Shown: positions 11,110-20,509 of the stretch, one piece after another | How the letters are laid out: each line of letters starts with the position of its first letter | How positions within the stretch are numbered: position 1 is the first letter of the stretch | From: Cryptomeria japonica | Lineage: Eukaryota; Streptophyta; Pinopsida; Cupressales; Cupressaceae | Length of the DNA: 60,000 bases | Assembly (NCBI RefSeq): GCF_030272615.1 | Contig: NC_081408.1 | Location: 202,970,191 to 203,030,190 of the forward strand | Direction of reading: 5' to 3' | Notes under the pieces: generated by a model | What the model was told of the DNA's origin: nothing | Seen by the model: the letters and a program-made list of their open reading frames with translations, nothing else | The model's database searches: none | Made by a program: the position numbers and the translations under genes

Positions 11110-12340
11110 TGTTAGCAGCACCAAAGAAAGAAGACTCAGAGGGGGGTGAATCAATCTTCATCAGAATAAATAAAACTATAAGCACAATAATAGATCTAAC
11201 AAATTGTAGCAACAAACAAATAAGAAAATTAACAACACAACACACAACACCAAGATTTTTGATGTGGAAAACTCGGTTAAGGGAAAAACCACAATGAGAA
11301 CCTATCAACAGTGAGATAATACTCTGTAGTAGTATGTGAAAATATAATAATTGGGAATGCACATGCATTCACGTACACTGCCTAGAGCTCACTGCTCAAA
11401 AGATATTTTCTTGGAAGGCTACAATCCTCAGAGAAGTCTCACTAACTTACAATAAGATTCAAAATATAATCCAAAAGAAGTGAACTAAAAGAATGGCATC
11501 TCCAAATGCCTAATTACAGTTCTAGTTAAGCACAATTGTCTACCTTGCAATACCAATCTCATCTCAAACTCAACACAAAAGGGAAAAACACTTGTTCACA
11601 CACAAATCTCTCTGTGATAATGTAGACACAACATCGACACCCAAACTACATGAATAACTCACCTTTATATACAATTCATCAACCTTGATAGCAAGTTTGG
11701 CTAAACCTTCAACCCTCAATTACAAAATTACATTACATGATACAAAGATCGACCACTAGACTAGTATAAATATTTACATGACATAACATGGAACTATTTC
11801 AAATTCCCAAACAACCAACTCTACCGGAAATCATGACAAGATCAACTGCAACATGCTACACAACTAGAAGTACCACATAACACAAAAAATCAATACCGGT
11901 TGATGAAAATCACCAAAAAATCACACAACAATCAATGTGGGTCACCAAAAAAATAGGAAATGACTAGGAAACACTAGCAAACACATTAGAATCATTCGAA
12001 ATAATTGCACCAACACCACTTTTCAAATCTTCATCTATCAACATCTATAAGCTCAAGAACACAACCAATCAGCAACTATCATGAAGAAAGATAACTTGTG
12101 GAGCACCAAATCATGAACCATCTGAAAATAAGATACACAAGAACAACCCAAACAATATCCCAAAGTCTCAATACTGGATATGATCACACCGAAATATACC
12201 AGAGGAAATACCAGACTCTACAAAATAGTGATCAACAAAACCAAACTACAAAATCAGATCAGGAAATCTTCACAATCACACAAGAATAGATCACATAAAT
12301 ATTTTGACATCAATGGAAAGAATATATGCTAGTAGCAACA
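11110..12340 (-). repeat. Copia-C 5' LTR
   Basis: A 1231-bp LTR. On the element strand it starts TGTTGCTACTAGCATA at 12340 and ends GCTGCTAACA at 11110. Near the U5 end, GAAGACTCA and TCAATCTTC (11130-11159) flank a G-tract, and the GGAAA...AAGGGAAAAACC box is at about 11261-11300, as in Copia-A and Copia-B, although the rest of the LTR differs. Confidence 0.82.
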
Positions 12341-12372
12341 ATGACCAACCATATCCAGCATTACCACCCTCT

Positions 12373-12531
12373 TGTTACAAGGTTTGTGCCCTTGGTCTCC
12401 TTGTGCTATGAAACATAATGCTCAGGTTTGTGACATGGCTTAACCACCTCTTATGGATTCTATAAGTCTAGTGGTTGTATTGGGAATTAAAAGGTCAATC
12501 TTTTTGTGCAATTGGAACCACACCTGTAACA
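12373..12531 (+). repeat. TRIM left LTR
   Basis: 159 bp with TG/CA ends and the 5-bp terminal inverted repeat TGTTA/TAACA. It is followed by two A residues and the PBS. Confidence 0.9.
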
Positions 12532-12533
12532 AA

Positions 12534-12545
12534 TGGTATCAGAGC
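12534..12545 (+). other. TRIM primer binding site
   Basis: TGGTATCAGAGC, an exact 12-base match to the 3' end complement of plant initiator tRNA-Met. Further on, AGGTTCAAACCCC (12554-12566) resembles the T-arm part of the same tRNA complement. Confidence 0.9.
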
Positions 12546-12586
12546 TTTGTCATAGGTTCAAACCCCTCGCTTGCGTTAGGGGAGAT

Positions 12587-12746
12587 TGTTACAAGGTGCA
12601 TGCCCTTGGTCTCCTTGTGTTTTGTAGCGCAGCGCTAAGGTTTAAGACATGGCTTAACTGCCTCTTGTGGATTCTATAAGTCTAGTAGTTGTATTGGGCA
12701 TTAATAAGTTTTTTCTATTGGTGCAATGGAAACCACACTTGTAACA
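12587..12746 (+). repeat. TRIM right LTR
   Basis: 160-bp partner of the left LTR, preceded by the purine tract GGGGAGA. Confidence 0.9.
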
Positions 12747-12765
12747 CCTTTTTCTTCAATAAATA

Positions 12766-14434
12766 TCATCTATTCCTTCCACCAGAACTCATCTTATATG
12801 TCACCACAACTCTAACTTCACTACCATCTGGTACCATCTTGCTAATAGACCCATCCACAAGATCCTTCTTCAAATCCATGCCATCATCCAATATAACCTT
12901 TGCATCCTGCTTCTCAACACTGCAACTCTTCACAAGACTCAATTTCTTCACGTCATTCTCTTTCTCCTTCAAAGAAGCCAAAGTAAACTTTTATCCATCC
13001 TTCTTCGTAGTGATCAGGTTTCGTCTACAATCATAGAGAGCTCCTCTATCACACTGCCAAGGTCTACCTAGCAAAACATGACAAACACTCATAGACACAA
13101 CATGACACAAGAATTCATCTTTGAAGGGTCCAATATTAAAATTCACCAAGCACTTCTCTCTCACCTCTACTACATGATCATATTTTAACTAGCTCACTTT
13201 GTAAGGAAAAAGATAAGCAAGCCTCTTCAAACCAAGCTTCTCTACCATCTCCTCTAATACCAAATTTTCAGTACTTCCAGTATCCACAATAACCTTACAA
13301 CACTTACCCCTTGATTTGCATATAGTCCAGAAAGGATCCTTCTTTGTGTAAGTCCGATTTCTTCTTTTCTCTGCTCCATTAAGACTCTTCTAAACATAAG
13401 GGATTCTCCATGCTTTGATGCTATCATGTTCTCATCTGTAGCTCCAGTATCTAGTTCCTCACATTCTATAAAATTCCTTGTCATCCCTTTATCAGTCCTC
13501 AAGGAACACTCATAAGATTTGCGTCTAGTTTCATCACACTTGAAATATTTACCCACGAATTCCCTATTGCTATTGCCATTCCCTTTTCATTTTTTCTTCT
13601 GATCCAGTTCTTTACTCTATTTAGATCTTGAGTCTTCTCCAGTAGTCTACTTCTCCATACTACCACTCATCTACCCTCTACTCACTACATATCTCTCTCT
13701 TCCCTTAGGGTTATTCTATTTTCTTCTTTTCACTTTGTCTTTAGCCTTCAAATCACATCGATAAGTCTCCTCCACTATAGAAATCTTTAGCATACTCATC
13801 TCATCTTGAATGTTAAATCCAAGTCCATTTATGTATCTAGCCACCTTCTCTCTATCCATCTTTCTATATCTAGATCTAATCATCACTTTTTATAATTCCT
13901 CTGTATATTCTTTCACACTCATGTTCCTCTATTTCAAGTTCTACAACTTCTTAAACAACTCTAGCTCATAGTCTCTTGGAATAAATTTAGCCTTCAATCT
14001 TGCAACCATATGTCTCCATCGAGTGATTTTAATCTCACCATTCTCCACTCTATCTCTTTGCAACTCTTTCCACCATAAAGAAACATGCCCTTTAAACTTA
14101 GTTTGACCTAACCTAACCCTCTGTGAATCTCTAATATCCTCAAACTCAAAGTATTCCTCCAATTCTCTGGTCTAGTCTATCAAGTCTTCCAGATTCAATG
14201 TACCCAAATAGTTAGAAACCTCTCCACTTTATGGATTTTACTCACTTATGCTAGTGTTCTAAGGAATCTTTCTTCCCTTTCATCTTCCAGTCCTTCATCC
14301 TCTTCATACTCATCCTCTGATTCTAAATTCCTCTACAAACCAGCCAACGCATTTTAGATCTCATCCCTCATCTCATTTCTTAAATCTTTCATCATTTTCT
14401 CTACCATTGAAGGGTTCATCCTTCTTGGTGGCAT
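12766..14434 (-). pseudogene. Gypsy-A gag and aspartic protease, decayed
   Basis: ATG at 14434 gives MPPRRMNPSMVEKMMKDL, a typical chromovirus gag start. The Retrotrans_gag core is clear at 14162-13941 (GHVSLWWKELQRDR, then LKAKFIPRDYELELFKKL). The protease lies at about 13330-13020 in a different frame: CKVIVDTGSTENLV, with the catalytic D-T-G, and then CHVLLGRPWQ, the flap-to-core motif of Ty3/gypsy proteases. A linker (12981-12766) leads toward reverse transcriptase, which is off window. Several frameshifts and stops, including one at codon 25, make it nonfunctional. Gypsy-B gag (LLWWENLQ, KSKFMPSNYQVNLFRKL) is clearly related. Confidence 0.8.
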
Positions 14435-14585
14435 CTCCTCCTTTTCTCTAGTGCAACTTTATGAGATCAGCAATCTAACTACAAGTTTCAATTACCTCTC
14501 CATCGATGACCTATTGAATACACTTTTAGCCTACCTCAAATAGACAATCTGTTCACCTAAAGGAATGCCTCAAGGTTCACAACTA

Positions 14586-14597
14586 AATCTAATACCA
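14586..14597 (-). other. Gypsy-A primer binding site
   Basis: The minus strand reads TGGTATTAGATT, close to TGGTATCAGAGC, five bases inside the LTR. The same TCAAG spacer and TGGTATTAG follow the Gypsy-B LTR. Confidence 0.75.
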
Positions 14598-14602
14598 CTT
14601 GA

Positions 14603-15404
14603 TGTAGTCATAACCTAGAGGGTCCTCAAAGAGAAAAGTCCAGATCATGCAAAAAGAGTAACACAAATAAGCAACAACAAAACATAGAGAAAATATTTAT
14701 TCAAACATCCGCAACATCATAAATTCATCATAAACCAACCAGCAACATCCAGTATACATATAGGCTTACAATCCTAGAACAACTTACTTTCCAGATTACA
14801 ATCCATCCAGATCCCCAAGAGGTATCCAAAGTACATAACATGAATTCATCTTCATACCATATTTTGCTGCTCATCTAAGGATCAATTAAAACAATATAAA
14901 TAGCATTCAAAACATATTCACATTGGCCACAAAAGATCACATTCTACAAACATAGGAAAATGAAACGTGTAAGATAGGTCAGACCCAAAGCGTGAAGATC
15001 ACCTCCGCCGAAGCCAATAATGAAGTGTGGACCAACAAGGAAGGTTGGGCAAGGGCTTAGGAACATCGTGCATGGTGCCAATTAGATTCACAAGTTGAGA
15101 ATTTGCTCCACAAAAGAAGAAATCTCCAACTAGGCATTAAGCTCACAACTGCTTCGAGAACCAAGAAACAACCAATCTGGAAGCAATAACTTGCCAAAAA
15201 AGAGCCCAAGTGAACTGGAAACCTAGAACAAGGAATAAGAACATGTTTAGAAGCCCTGAATCGGCTCCTCAATGAAAAAGGAACAACTACTGGATAATTC
15301 CAAAAGTAACACAAAAACTGCAACATAGAAGAAAAAGAACTAAAAAGCAAATATATTTTTGGTTGATGCAAGATTGCTCAATGACTGAGGATGCTCTTGC
15401 ATCA
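14603..15404 (-). repeat. Gypsy-A 5' LTR
   Basis: An 802-bp LTR. On the element strand it begins TGATGCAAGAGCATCC at 15404 and ends ATGACTACA at 14603. The U3 tip is palindromic: TGATGCAAGA and TCTTGCATCA (15364-15373 and 15395-15404 on +) can pair. The same tip occurs in the Gypsy-B LTRs. Confidence 0.82.
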
Positions 15405-16066
15405 CTTCCCATTTTCATCATTACAGACAATGGACGTCCCTTCACAAATTAGTATGTCCATGAGCTTTGTGACTGATTCCACATTCATCATCACTTTTCC
15501 ATTCGATATTGGACCCTCAAGGTAATGGTCAAGCTAAGGTGTCTAACAAAACTACTTACAAATCCCTAAAAAGATAGTTGATGATGTTGGCTGCAACTGA
15601 CACATTCAACTTAAATCCACACTACGGGCCTATCGCACAAGTGTTTGCACACATATTGGAGCTACTCCCTATTTCCTTGTCTATGGTACTGAAGCCATAT
15701 TTCCCATTGAGGTTCAGTTACCATCTTTATGGGTCTCCATATGTGATCTTATCAGTGATGAAGACTATAGGGTCTCTCACGTGTAAGATTTTGAATTAAT
15801 AGATGAGTGTAAAAAAAATGCATTTAATCATCTCAAAGCATATCAACAATGTATGAGTTACTCACAAAGTGAAACCTCGCACATTTGAGGTAGGTGATGA
15901 AAACCTCAAAAATCAACAGGATGAAGAGAAAAGGGGCATATTTGAGCCAAATTGTCTTGGGCATTATGTCATCATAGTAGTTTATGGCTTAGGTGCATAT
16001 CAATTATCAACATCGAAAGGGGATGACATTATCAACAACATGCACCTTCGCATGTTCTATACATAG
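15405..16066 (+). pseudogene. Tat-1 integrase C-terminal half, decayed
   Basis: The core resumes with IFIITDNGRPFTN, the second Asp of the D,D,E triad. It continues through a frame change to PQGNGQAKVSNKT near 15520-15550, where the third catalytic residue, normally Glu in this motif, is Lys. Then come RAYRTSVCTHIGATPYFLVYGTEA-like segments, the conserved GATPY/YGTEA block of gypsy integrases, split by a frameshift. A C-terminal domain resembling VRPRTFEVGD...KFEPNWLGPY follows at about 15860-16060. In a working element this joins cDNA to host DNA. The Glu loss, stops and frameshifts make it dead. Confidence 0.75.
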
Positions 16067-18058
16067 CTTTTTGGAGAATCCTACTAAAAAATAGAAAAAA
16101 AAAATGAAAAAAATGAAAAAATAAAATAAAAAGTGTCACTTTGGTGAAAACTTGGCAAATAGGCACCTTGTGACACCCAAAAAAACAAACTAAAAATAAA
16201 TAAATAAATATAAAATTAAATCAAAAAGAATAAGTAAAGAGAAATAAATTTGTCCAACGGTGAAAACCACTTCGATGGCACCTTTGTACCATGGTGAAAA
16301 CTAGGTTACTAGTGTCATGTGTAGAGACTTTTTCTCCTCCCTCCTTCATGATCCAGTTTCACCATTCCATAATAAACCTACCCATCCCCATCATGACATG
16401 TTATTGATTTACCTGAGATTTGTTTGTCATCCATAATAGACCATTTCCACCCTTTCCTTCACCCATAATAGATCAAGTCCTATCTATAACTAGGGGCATA
16501 TCCTAAACCTAGTGATGGAATTGGATCCATGACATTGAATGTTTTGAGGAGCATCATTATTTCATTCCTTCATTCTTTTGGTGCATTGTTTGCAACAAAA
16601 GATCACTTGCATTGTCGATCTGCAATAAATTTTTTTGCTCTTCTCCATAACAAAGTGTCAATTTCATGGACTAAGCTAGTTTCACATGAGACACAAGCAA
16701 TAGTTAGCTTTCAATAAATCAATTTTTTGGCAAACTTTTACTACAATAGGGCTTTTCCTGGCATTATCAATCCTTTATCAGGATGACAACATTGTGACCA
16801 AATCAAACATGTTAACATGTGTGGCAAGATACACTTATAACTTGAGGATTTCAATTTATGTTGGTGTCAAGTCTTTGATTGTCTTTTGATTTAATCTTTT
16901 ATGGTGTCATGTTTCCTATGATTCTCAACGATGTCTATGACTAGAGTGGTCGGGATGAAGTATGATAACCTATTTTGATGTTTGTGGATTGTCTCTTAGT
17001 AATACTATGGCTCATCCAGGGATATAAGGATATTGTGAGCCTAGTGTGAACTGGGGCATTCCTTGTTTGTGACTATCTGATCTCCATGCAAATGATACAA
17101 TGACTATCTAGGTTGAACCTATATCTAGGTGGTTACAATACATTTTTCATAATAAGCTCAATGATGATAAATTCACAAGAAGCTCATTCACCTCCATATC
17201 TTCTACCTTCCATCCCCCTTTTCTCGTGTGTCCTCCATTATTATTCCTTGATCCCAAGTAGTCCAAAATTATAAGACTGAGTATAATGGCACACCAAAAA
17301 CATCTACATTTCATGTAGTGTCCATGTACATTATCATATGTTAGTATGAATCTACATATCACATAGAAATCATATTGAATCCATCCTGTATATCAATATA
17401 TTAGTTTTCATATCATCATAACACATCCTACACACACAAACATGATTTCATACATCAAATCATCATACATATCATAATTATATAGAAAATAAAATACATC
17501 TCATAAGAATCATATATGCATCATTAGATCATACATAGCATCATATAGATTAACTGCATCATCATGATAGAACATCATATAAGCATCATAGAATCATAAC
17601 ATGGTATCTCATAATAAGACATATAAGTAGAATCAACTAAGCATAACAATAATCACACATGGATGACATAGCATCATAAGTATATAATTGCCACCAAAAT
17701 AAATCATCTCTCACCTATTTATCAAATAATAATGTTTTATGATACAATGATGTCAAAAAATCATATGACTATACATGTCCCAAGTGTCTATATAATACAA
17801 AAAAATGATACAACATGGACTCAAGAGGGTTATGATGAACTACATAACTCAGAGCTGATAGGCCTTGGTGGCATCTGAGCTCCTAATGATGGTCCAACCC
17901 CCTATCCCTAGTGATGGAACCCCTCCTTGGGATTAAGCTGCAAGAAAATGCAGTCACATCAACATAAACTCTATCAACTTTATTAACTTATATGAAGCTT
18001 TATTAGGGTTTTACCCTATCTTGTGGCTTCATTATCTTTATCACCTTCATCAGTCATC
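16067..18058 (+). other. Tat-1 3' untranslated region
   Basis: Non-coding. A/T-rich runs lie at 16080-16230. Two TGGTGAAAAC blocks lie at 16142-16151 and 16299-16308, with a related CGGTGAAAACC at 16259. ATCATA/CATCAT-rich degenerate simple sequence fills about 17390-17690. No supported gene. Confidence 0.55.
17390..17690. repeat. Degenerate CATCATA-type simple sequence
   Basis: CATCATA, ATCATA and TCATAT motifs recur throughout with no fixed period, interspersed with short unique bits. It lies in the Tat-1 3' untranslated region. Confidence 0.6.
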
Positions 18059-18378
18059 TTTGTAATCTATCTTTCTAGGGCACTCACCAAATTTCATCAA
18101 TCCAATGGCTTATCCAATATCTGATTTGCAATCTATCCTGCTAGGGAACTCGTTGGATTTCATCAATCCTTTAACTTATCCAATATCAAATTTGCAATCT
18201 ATCCTGCTAGTGCACTCACCATATTTCATGAATCCGACAACTTATCCAATATCTTCTTTGTAATCTATCTTGCTAGGGCACTCACTTGGTGTCATCAATC
18301 AGATGGATTATCCATTATCCATTTTGTAATCTATCCTACTATGGTACTCATCATATTTCATCAATCCAACAACTTATA
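18059..18378 (+). repeat. Tandem repeat, about 65 bp x 5, in the Tat-1 3' UTR
   Basis: Units start near 18059, 18124, 18190, 18256 and 18322. Each carries TGTAATCTATC or TGCAATCTATC, CTAGGGCACTCA, TTTCATCAATCC and CTTATCCAATATC in that order; the last is partial. Units differ from one another by many substitutions. Short tandem arrays in the 3' UTR are a known feature of Tat/Ogre-type elements. Confidence 0.88.
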
Positions 18379-18613
18379 TATGCAATTGATAGTTCCTTTT
18401 TATCATAGTGATGACCTATTTTTCCTTTATTTCATCTTCCCTTTCAGTCTACTTAGCCTTTTTCCAACATTTTTCTTTTCAAGAAATTGTCTGAATTTTT
18501 CAAAAAAAAATTCACCCAATCTATCAAGGGGGCATATCACTTTTGTACTGGGGTAGATCTTGTATTAGTTAATCTTATCTTCTTTAAAACAACGTGACAT
18601 GTTATATTGGCTC

Positions 18614-18622
18614 AAAGAGGGG
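18614..18622 (+). other. Tat-1 polypurine tract
   Basis: AAAGAGGGG followed by CAAAA and then the LTR start TGTAGATACC. Typical plus-strand primer position. Confidence 0.65.
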
Positions 18623-18627
18623 CAAAA

Positions 18628-19270
18628 TGTAGATACCTAAAATCATACTAGCCTAATTAAATAAATATCATTATATCTTTAAATTCTCCTTTCCCGAAAT
18701 TAAAAAAATATTTTATTTATTTAATTGTCCCCACTTATTTTATTAATTAAATATATCTTTATTTATTTAATCAATTCATTAGTTTTTTCCCTCCATGACA
18801 CTTGTTATTCATCTTTTAATTTTTCTCTGATCACCTCTCTAATTTTTTTCTTATTTTCTATACCTACCCTTCAATCCTATCCGACCATTCATCCATCCAT
18901 CTCTTAATCCTAGCCCTTCATTTTCCAAGGTACTCTCTATATAAGAGGATAATTTCATTATTATCAATCCCTAATGCATTTGTAATCCTAATCACTCAAT
19001 CAATCAATGCTCATGCAGACTTTCATAGCAATCATCCATTTGTTTTTCAACTCTTATGCACAATACAAAATTTGAGAGAAATAATATCAAACAAGATCAA
19101 TGGAGATAGGAAACAATGGAGATGAAACCCTACTAAGCATGTGAATAGTATAATCTTTCTATTTTGTGTTTTACATGTTTAAGATTGGATTTTAATTGTA
19201 GAACTAGTGTTTTACATAGTTGGATATTTGTTTGGTTTTACTAAGTTTAACTTCCCAATTTCACTATCTA
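18628..19270 (+). repeat. Tat-1 3' LTR (right end approximate)
   Basis: It starts TGTAGATACCTAAAATC directly after the purine tract. The AATTAAATAAATA-rich stretch at 18655-18780 and CTCTATATAAGAGG (18936-18949, a TATATAA-type promoter box) support an LTR. The CA end is not clear, so the right boundary could be off by some tens of bases. Confidence 0.6.
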
Positions 19271-20401
19271 TAAAGAGAAGTTATTGTATCTTTACACTCC
19301 TTGTACTTTCTATCTTCAATGAAGGAATTGCGACTTGGAATAAAATTTCTGGATGATAAAATAAATTATAGATGATGCCTGTATATAGGGTTCACAATGT
19401 TTTTCAATAGTTATGTCAACTTCCAATTGTCATATCAAAATATTGGGATTAAGTTACAAATGGAGAGAATTGAACCTCACACACATTTTGTTTTGGGATC
19501 TTTTTGGAAAGACTATGAAGCTAGGTGCTATATTCTAGTAGTACAGTGTTAGGCGTCATAGTCCACCTAGAAATGGGAAAACTAAAGATATTGACATTTC
19601 TCAATTGAACAATTACTTAATCTACAACCTTATATTCAAGTTTATTAAAAACTCTTATACAAATTATAGAGTCTATCTTATTTTTTTAAATACAACTTAA
19701 AAAACTACCAACATATGATTTGAAAAGAAGATAAATTTAACAAATTCTCGATTATAAAGTTTTGTGATATTATTTATTTTAAACATTCTTTAGATAGCTC
19801 AACAATTTTTATTTAATTGAATTAATTCTCTTCTTTAACATTATTGGTATCAACCTCATATAAGACTAAACTCAAAGAGAAATTATATGTAAGATTCAAT
19901 TTATTATTGTAATTAGCTTGGTGATGTGTTCAATATATGAATATATTCCTTTGTAACTATGAGGTTGACAACCAGATTTAAGGCAACTCTTTAGTAGACA
20001 ATATCTATTACAATATGCTCTTTATATATTCTCTTTGAAAATGTGTCCAATCATTTATCAATGGATATATTATTGTTAAATAGCTACTATAATCTAGTCA
20101 ATACATTTGGTGTTTAAATGGAGATTTAAGTCCTCACAATTAAAGCACATATATTGATCACAATAGAAAATCTGCACAAACTCTTCTTAACAATATATAT
20201 TTGTTCATTCTTTTATACAAATTTCGAGGAATATTTGTTAACATTATATTGGATAAGAGAATGTCCCTTTTACTGTTGTGTCCACCACTACTATTTCTTT
20301 TTTGGATAAGATAAATAAAAGGTATTCAACTTTATTAAATCTTTCTTCTTTCCTCTTAATTCTTTCAGCATAGATAACACATGATATTTTTACCTGTCAT
20401 C
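19271..20401. other. AT-rich intergenic region upstream of the host gene
   Basis: About 1.1 kb of AT-rich sequence without a recognisable gene or element. It may include promoter sequence for the gene that follows. Confidence 0.5.
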
Positions 20402-20409
20402 TATATATA
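20402..20409 (+). promoter_or_regulatory. Candidate TATA box of the host gene
   Basis: TATATATA about 100 bases upstream of the first ATG at 20510, leaving room for a transcription start near 20435 and a short 5' UTR. Such motifs are common in AT-rich DNA, so this rests on position. Confidence 0.35.
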
Positions 20410-20509
20410 CGTTCATTCAATTCCATTAATATGTAGAAATCTCTGCATTATTTAGAATTGAAGTGCAGTTCATTGCGAAATAGAGAAGTTTCATAAATTC
20501 TTCTCTGGA

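Larger units (their letters stand above)
9130..12340 (-). mobile_element. Copia-C, 5' part of a third Ty1/copia element
   Basis: LTR 11110-12340, PBS 11096-11107, then gag, protease and the start of integrase down to 9135, where Copia-A is inserted. The rest lies off the left edge. It sits in the pol region of Gypsy-A: Gypsy-A sequence resumes at 12341, and ATGAC at 12341-12345 is the expected target duplication, with the partner off window. It is more decayed than Copia-B, with many stops and a broken gag. Confidence 0.85.
12373..12746 (+). mobile_element. TRIM (terminal-repeat retrotransposon in miniature), 374 bp
   Basis: Two direct LTRs of 159 and 160 bp (12373-12531 and 12587-12746), each from TGTTACAAGG to GTAACA, flank only 55 bp. 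That interval holds a perfect primer binding site TGGTATCAGAGC (12534-12545) and a polypurine tract GGGGAGA (12579-12585) against the second LTR, and nothing else. The flanks CCTCT (12368-12372) and CCTTT (12747-12751) are a target duplication with one mismatch. There is no coding capacity, so it must have moved with proteins from another element. The LTRs differ at roughly one site in six, so it is old. Confidence 0.9.
12341..15404 (-). mobile_element. Gypsy-A, 5' part of a chromovirus-like Ty3/gypsy element
   Basis: LTR 14603-15404, PBS 14586-14597, then gag and protease on the minus strand down to 12341, where Copia-C is inserted. A TRIM (12373-12746) lies in the protease-RT spacer. Its LTR tip (TGATGCAAGA...) and PBS match Gypsy-B at 38.9-45.9 kb, so the two belong to one family; Gypsy-B has a chromodomain. 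It is inserted in the integrase of a Tat-like gypsy that resumes at 15405. CTTCC at 15405-15409 would be its target duplication. Confidence 0.82.
15405..19270 (+). mobile_element. Tat-1, 3' part of a Tat-like Ty3/gypsy element
   Basis: Outermost element of the nest: end of integrase (15405-16066), a long 3' untranslated region with a 65-bp tandem repeat, a purine tract at 18614-18622 and an LTR from 18628. The untranslated region has the GGTGAAAAC...GGCACC style blocks near 16140-16300 that I associate with Tat-lineage elements. The upstream part was displaced leftward by the Gypsy-A insertion and is off window. The right LTR end is a guess: homologous sequence seems to end around 19264-19280. 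Confidence 0.72.

Noticed and set aside
18059-18378. CRISPR-like array
   Set aside because: Plant DNA with contiguous 65-bp units and no unique spacers; it is a tandem repeat.
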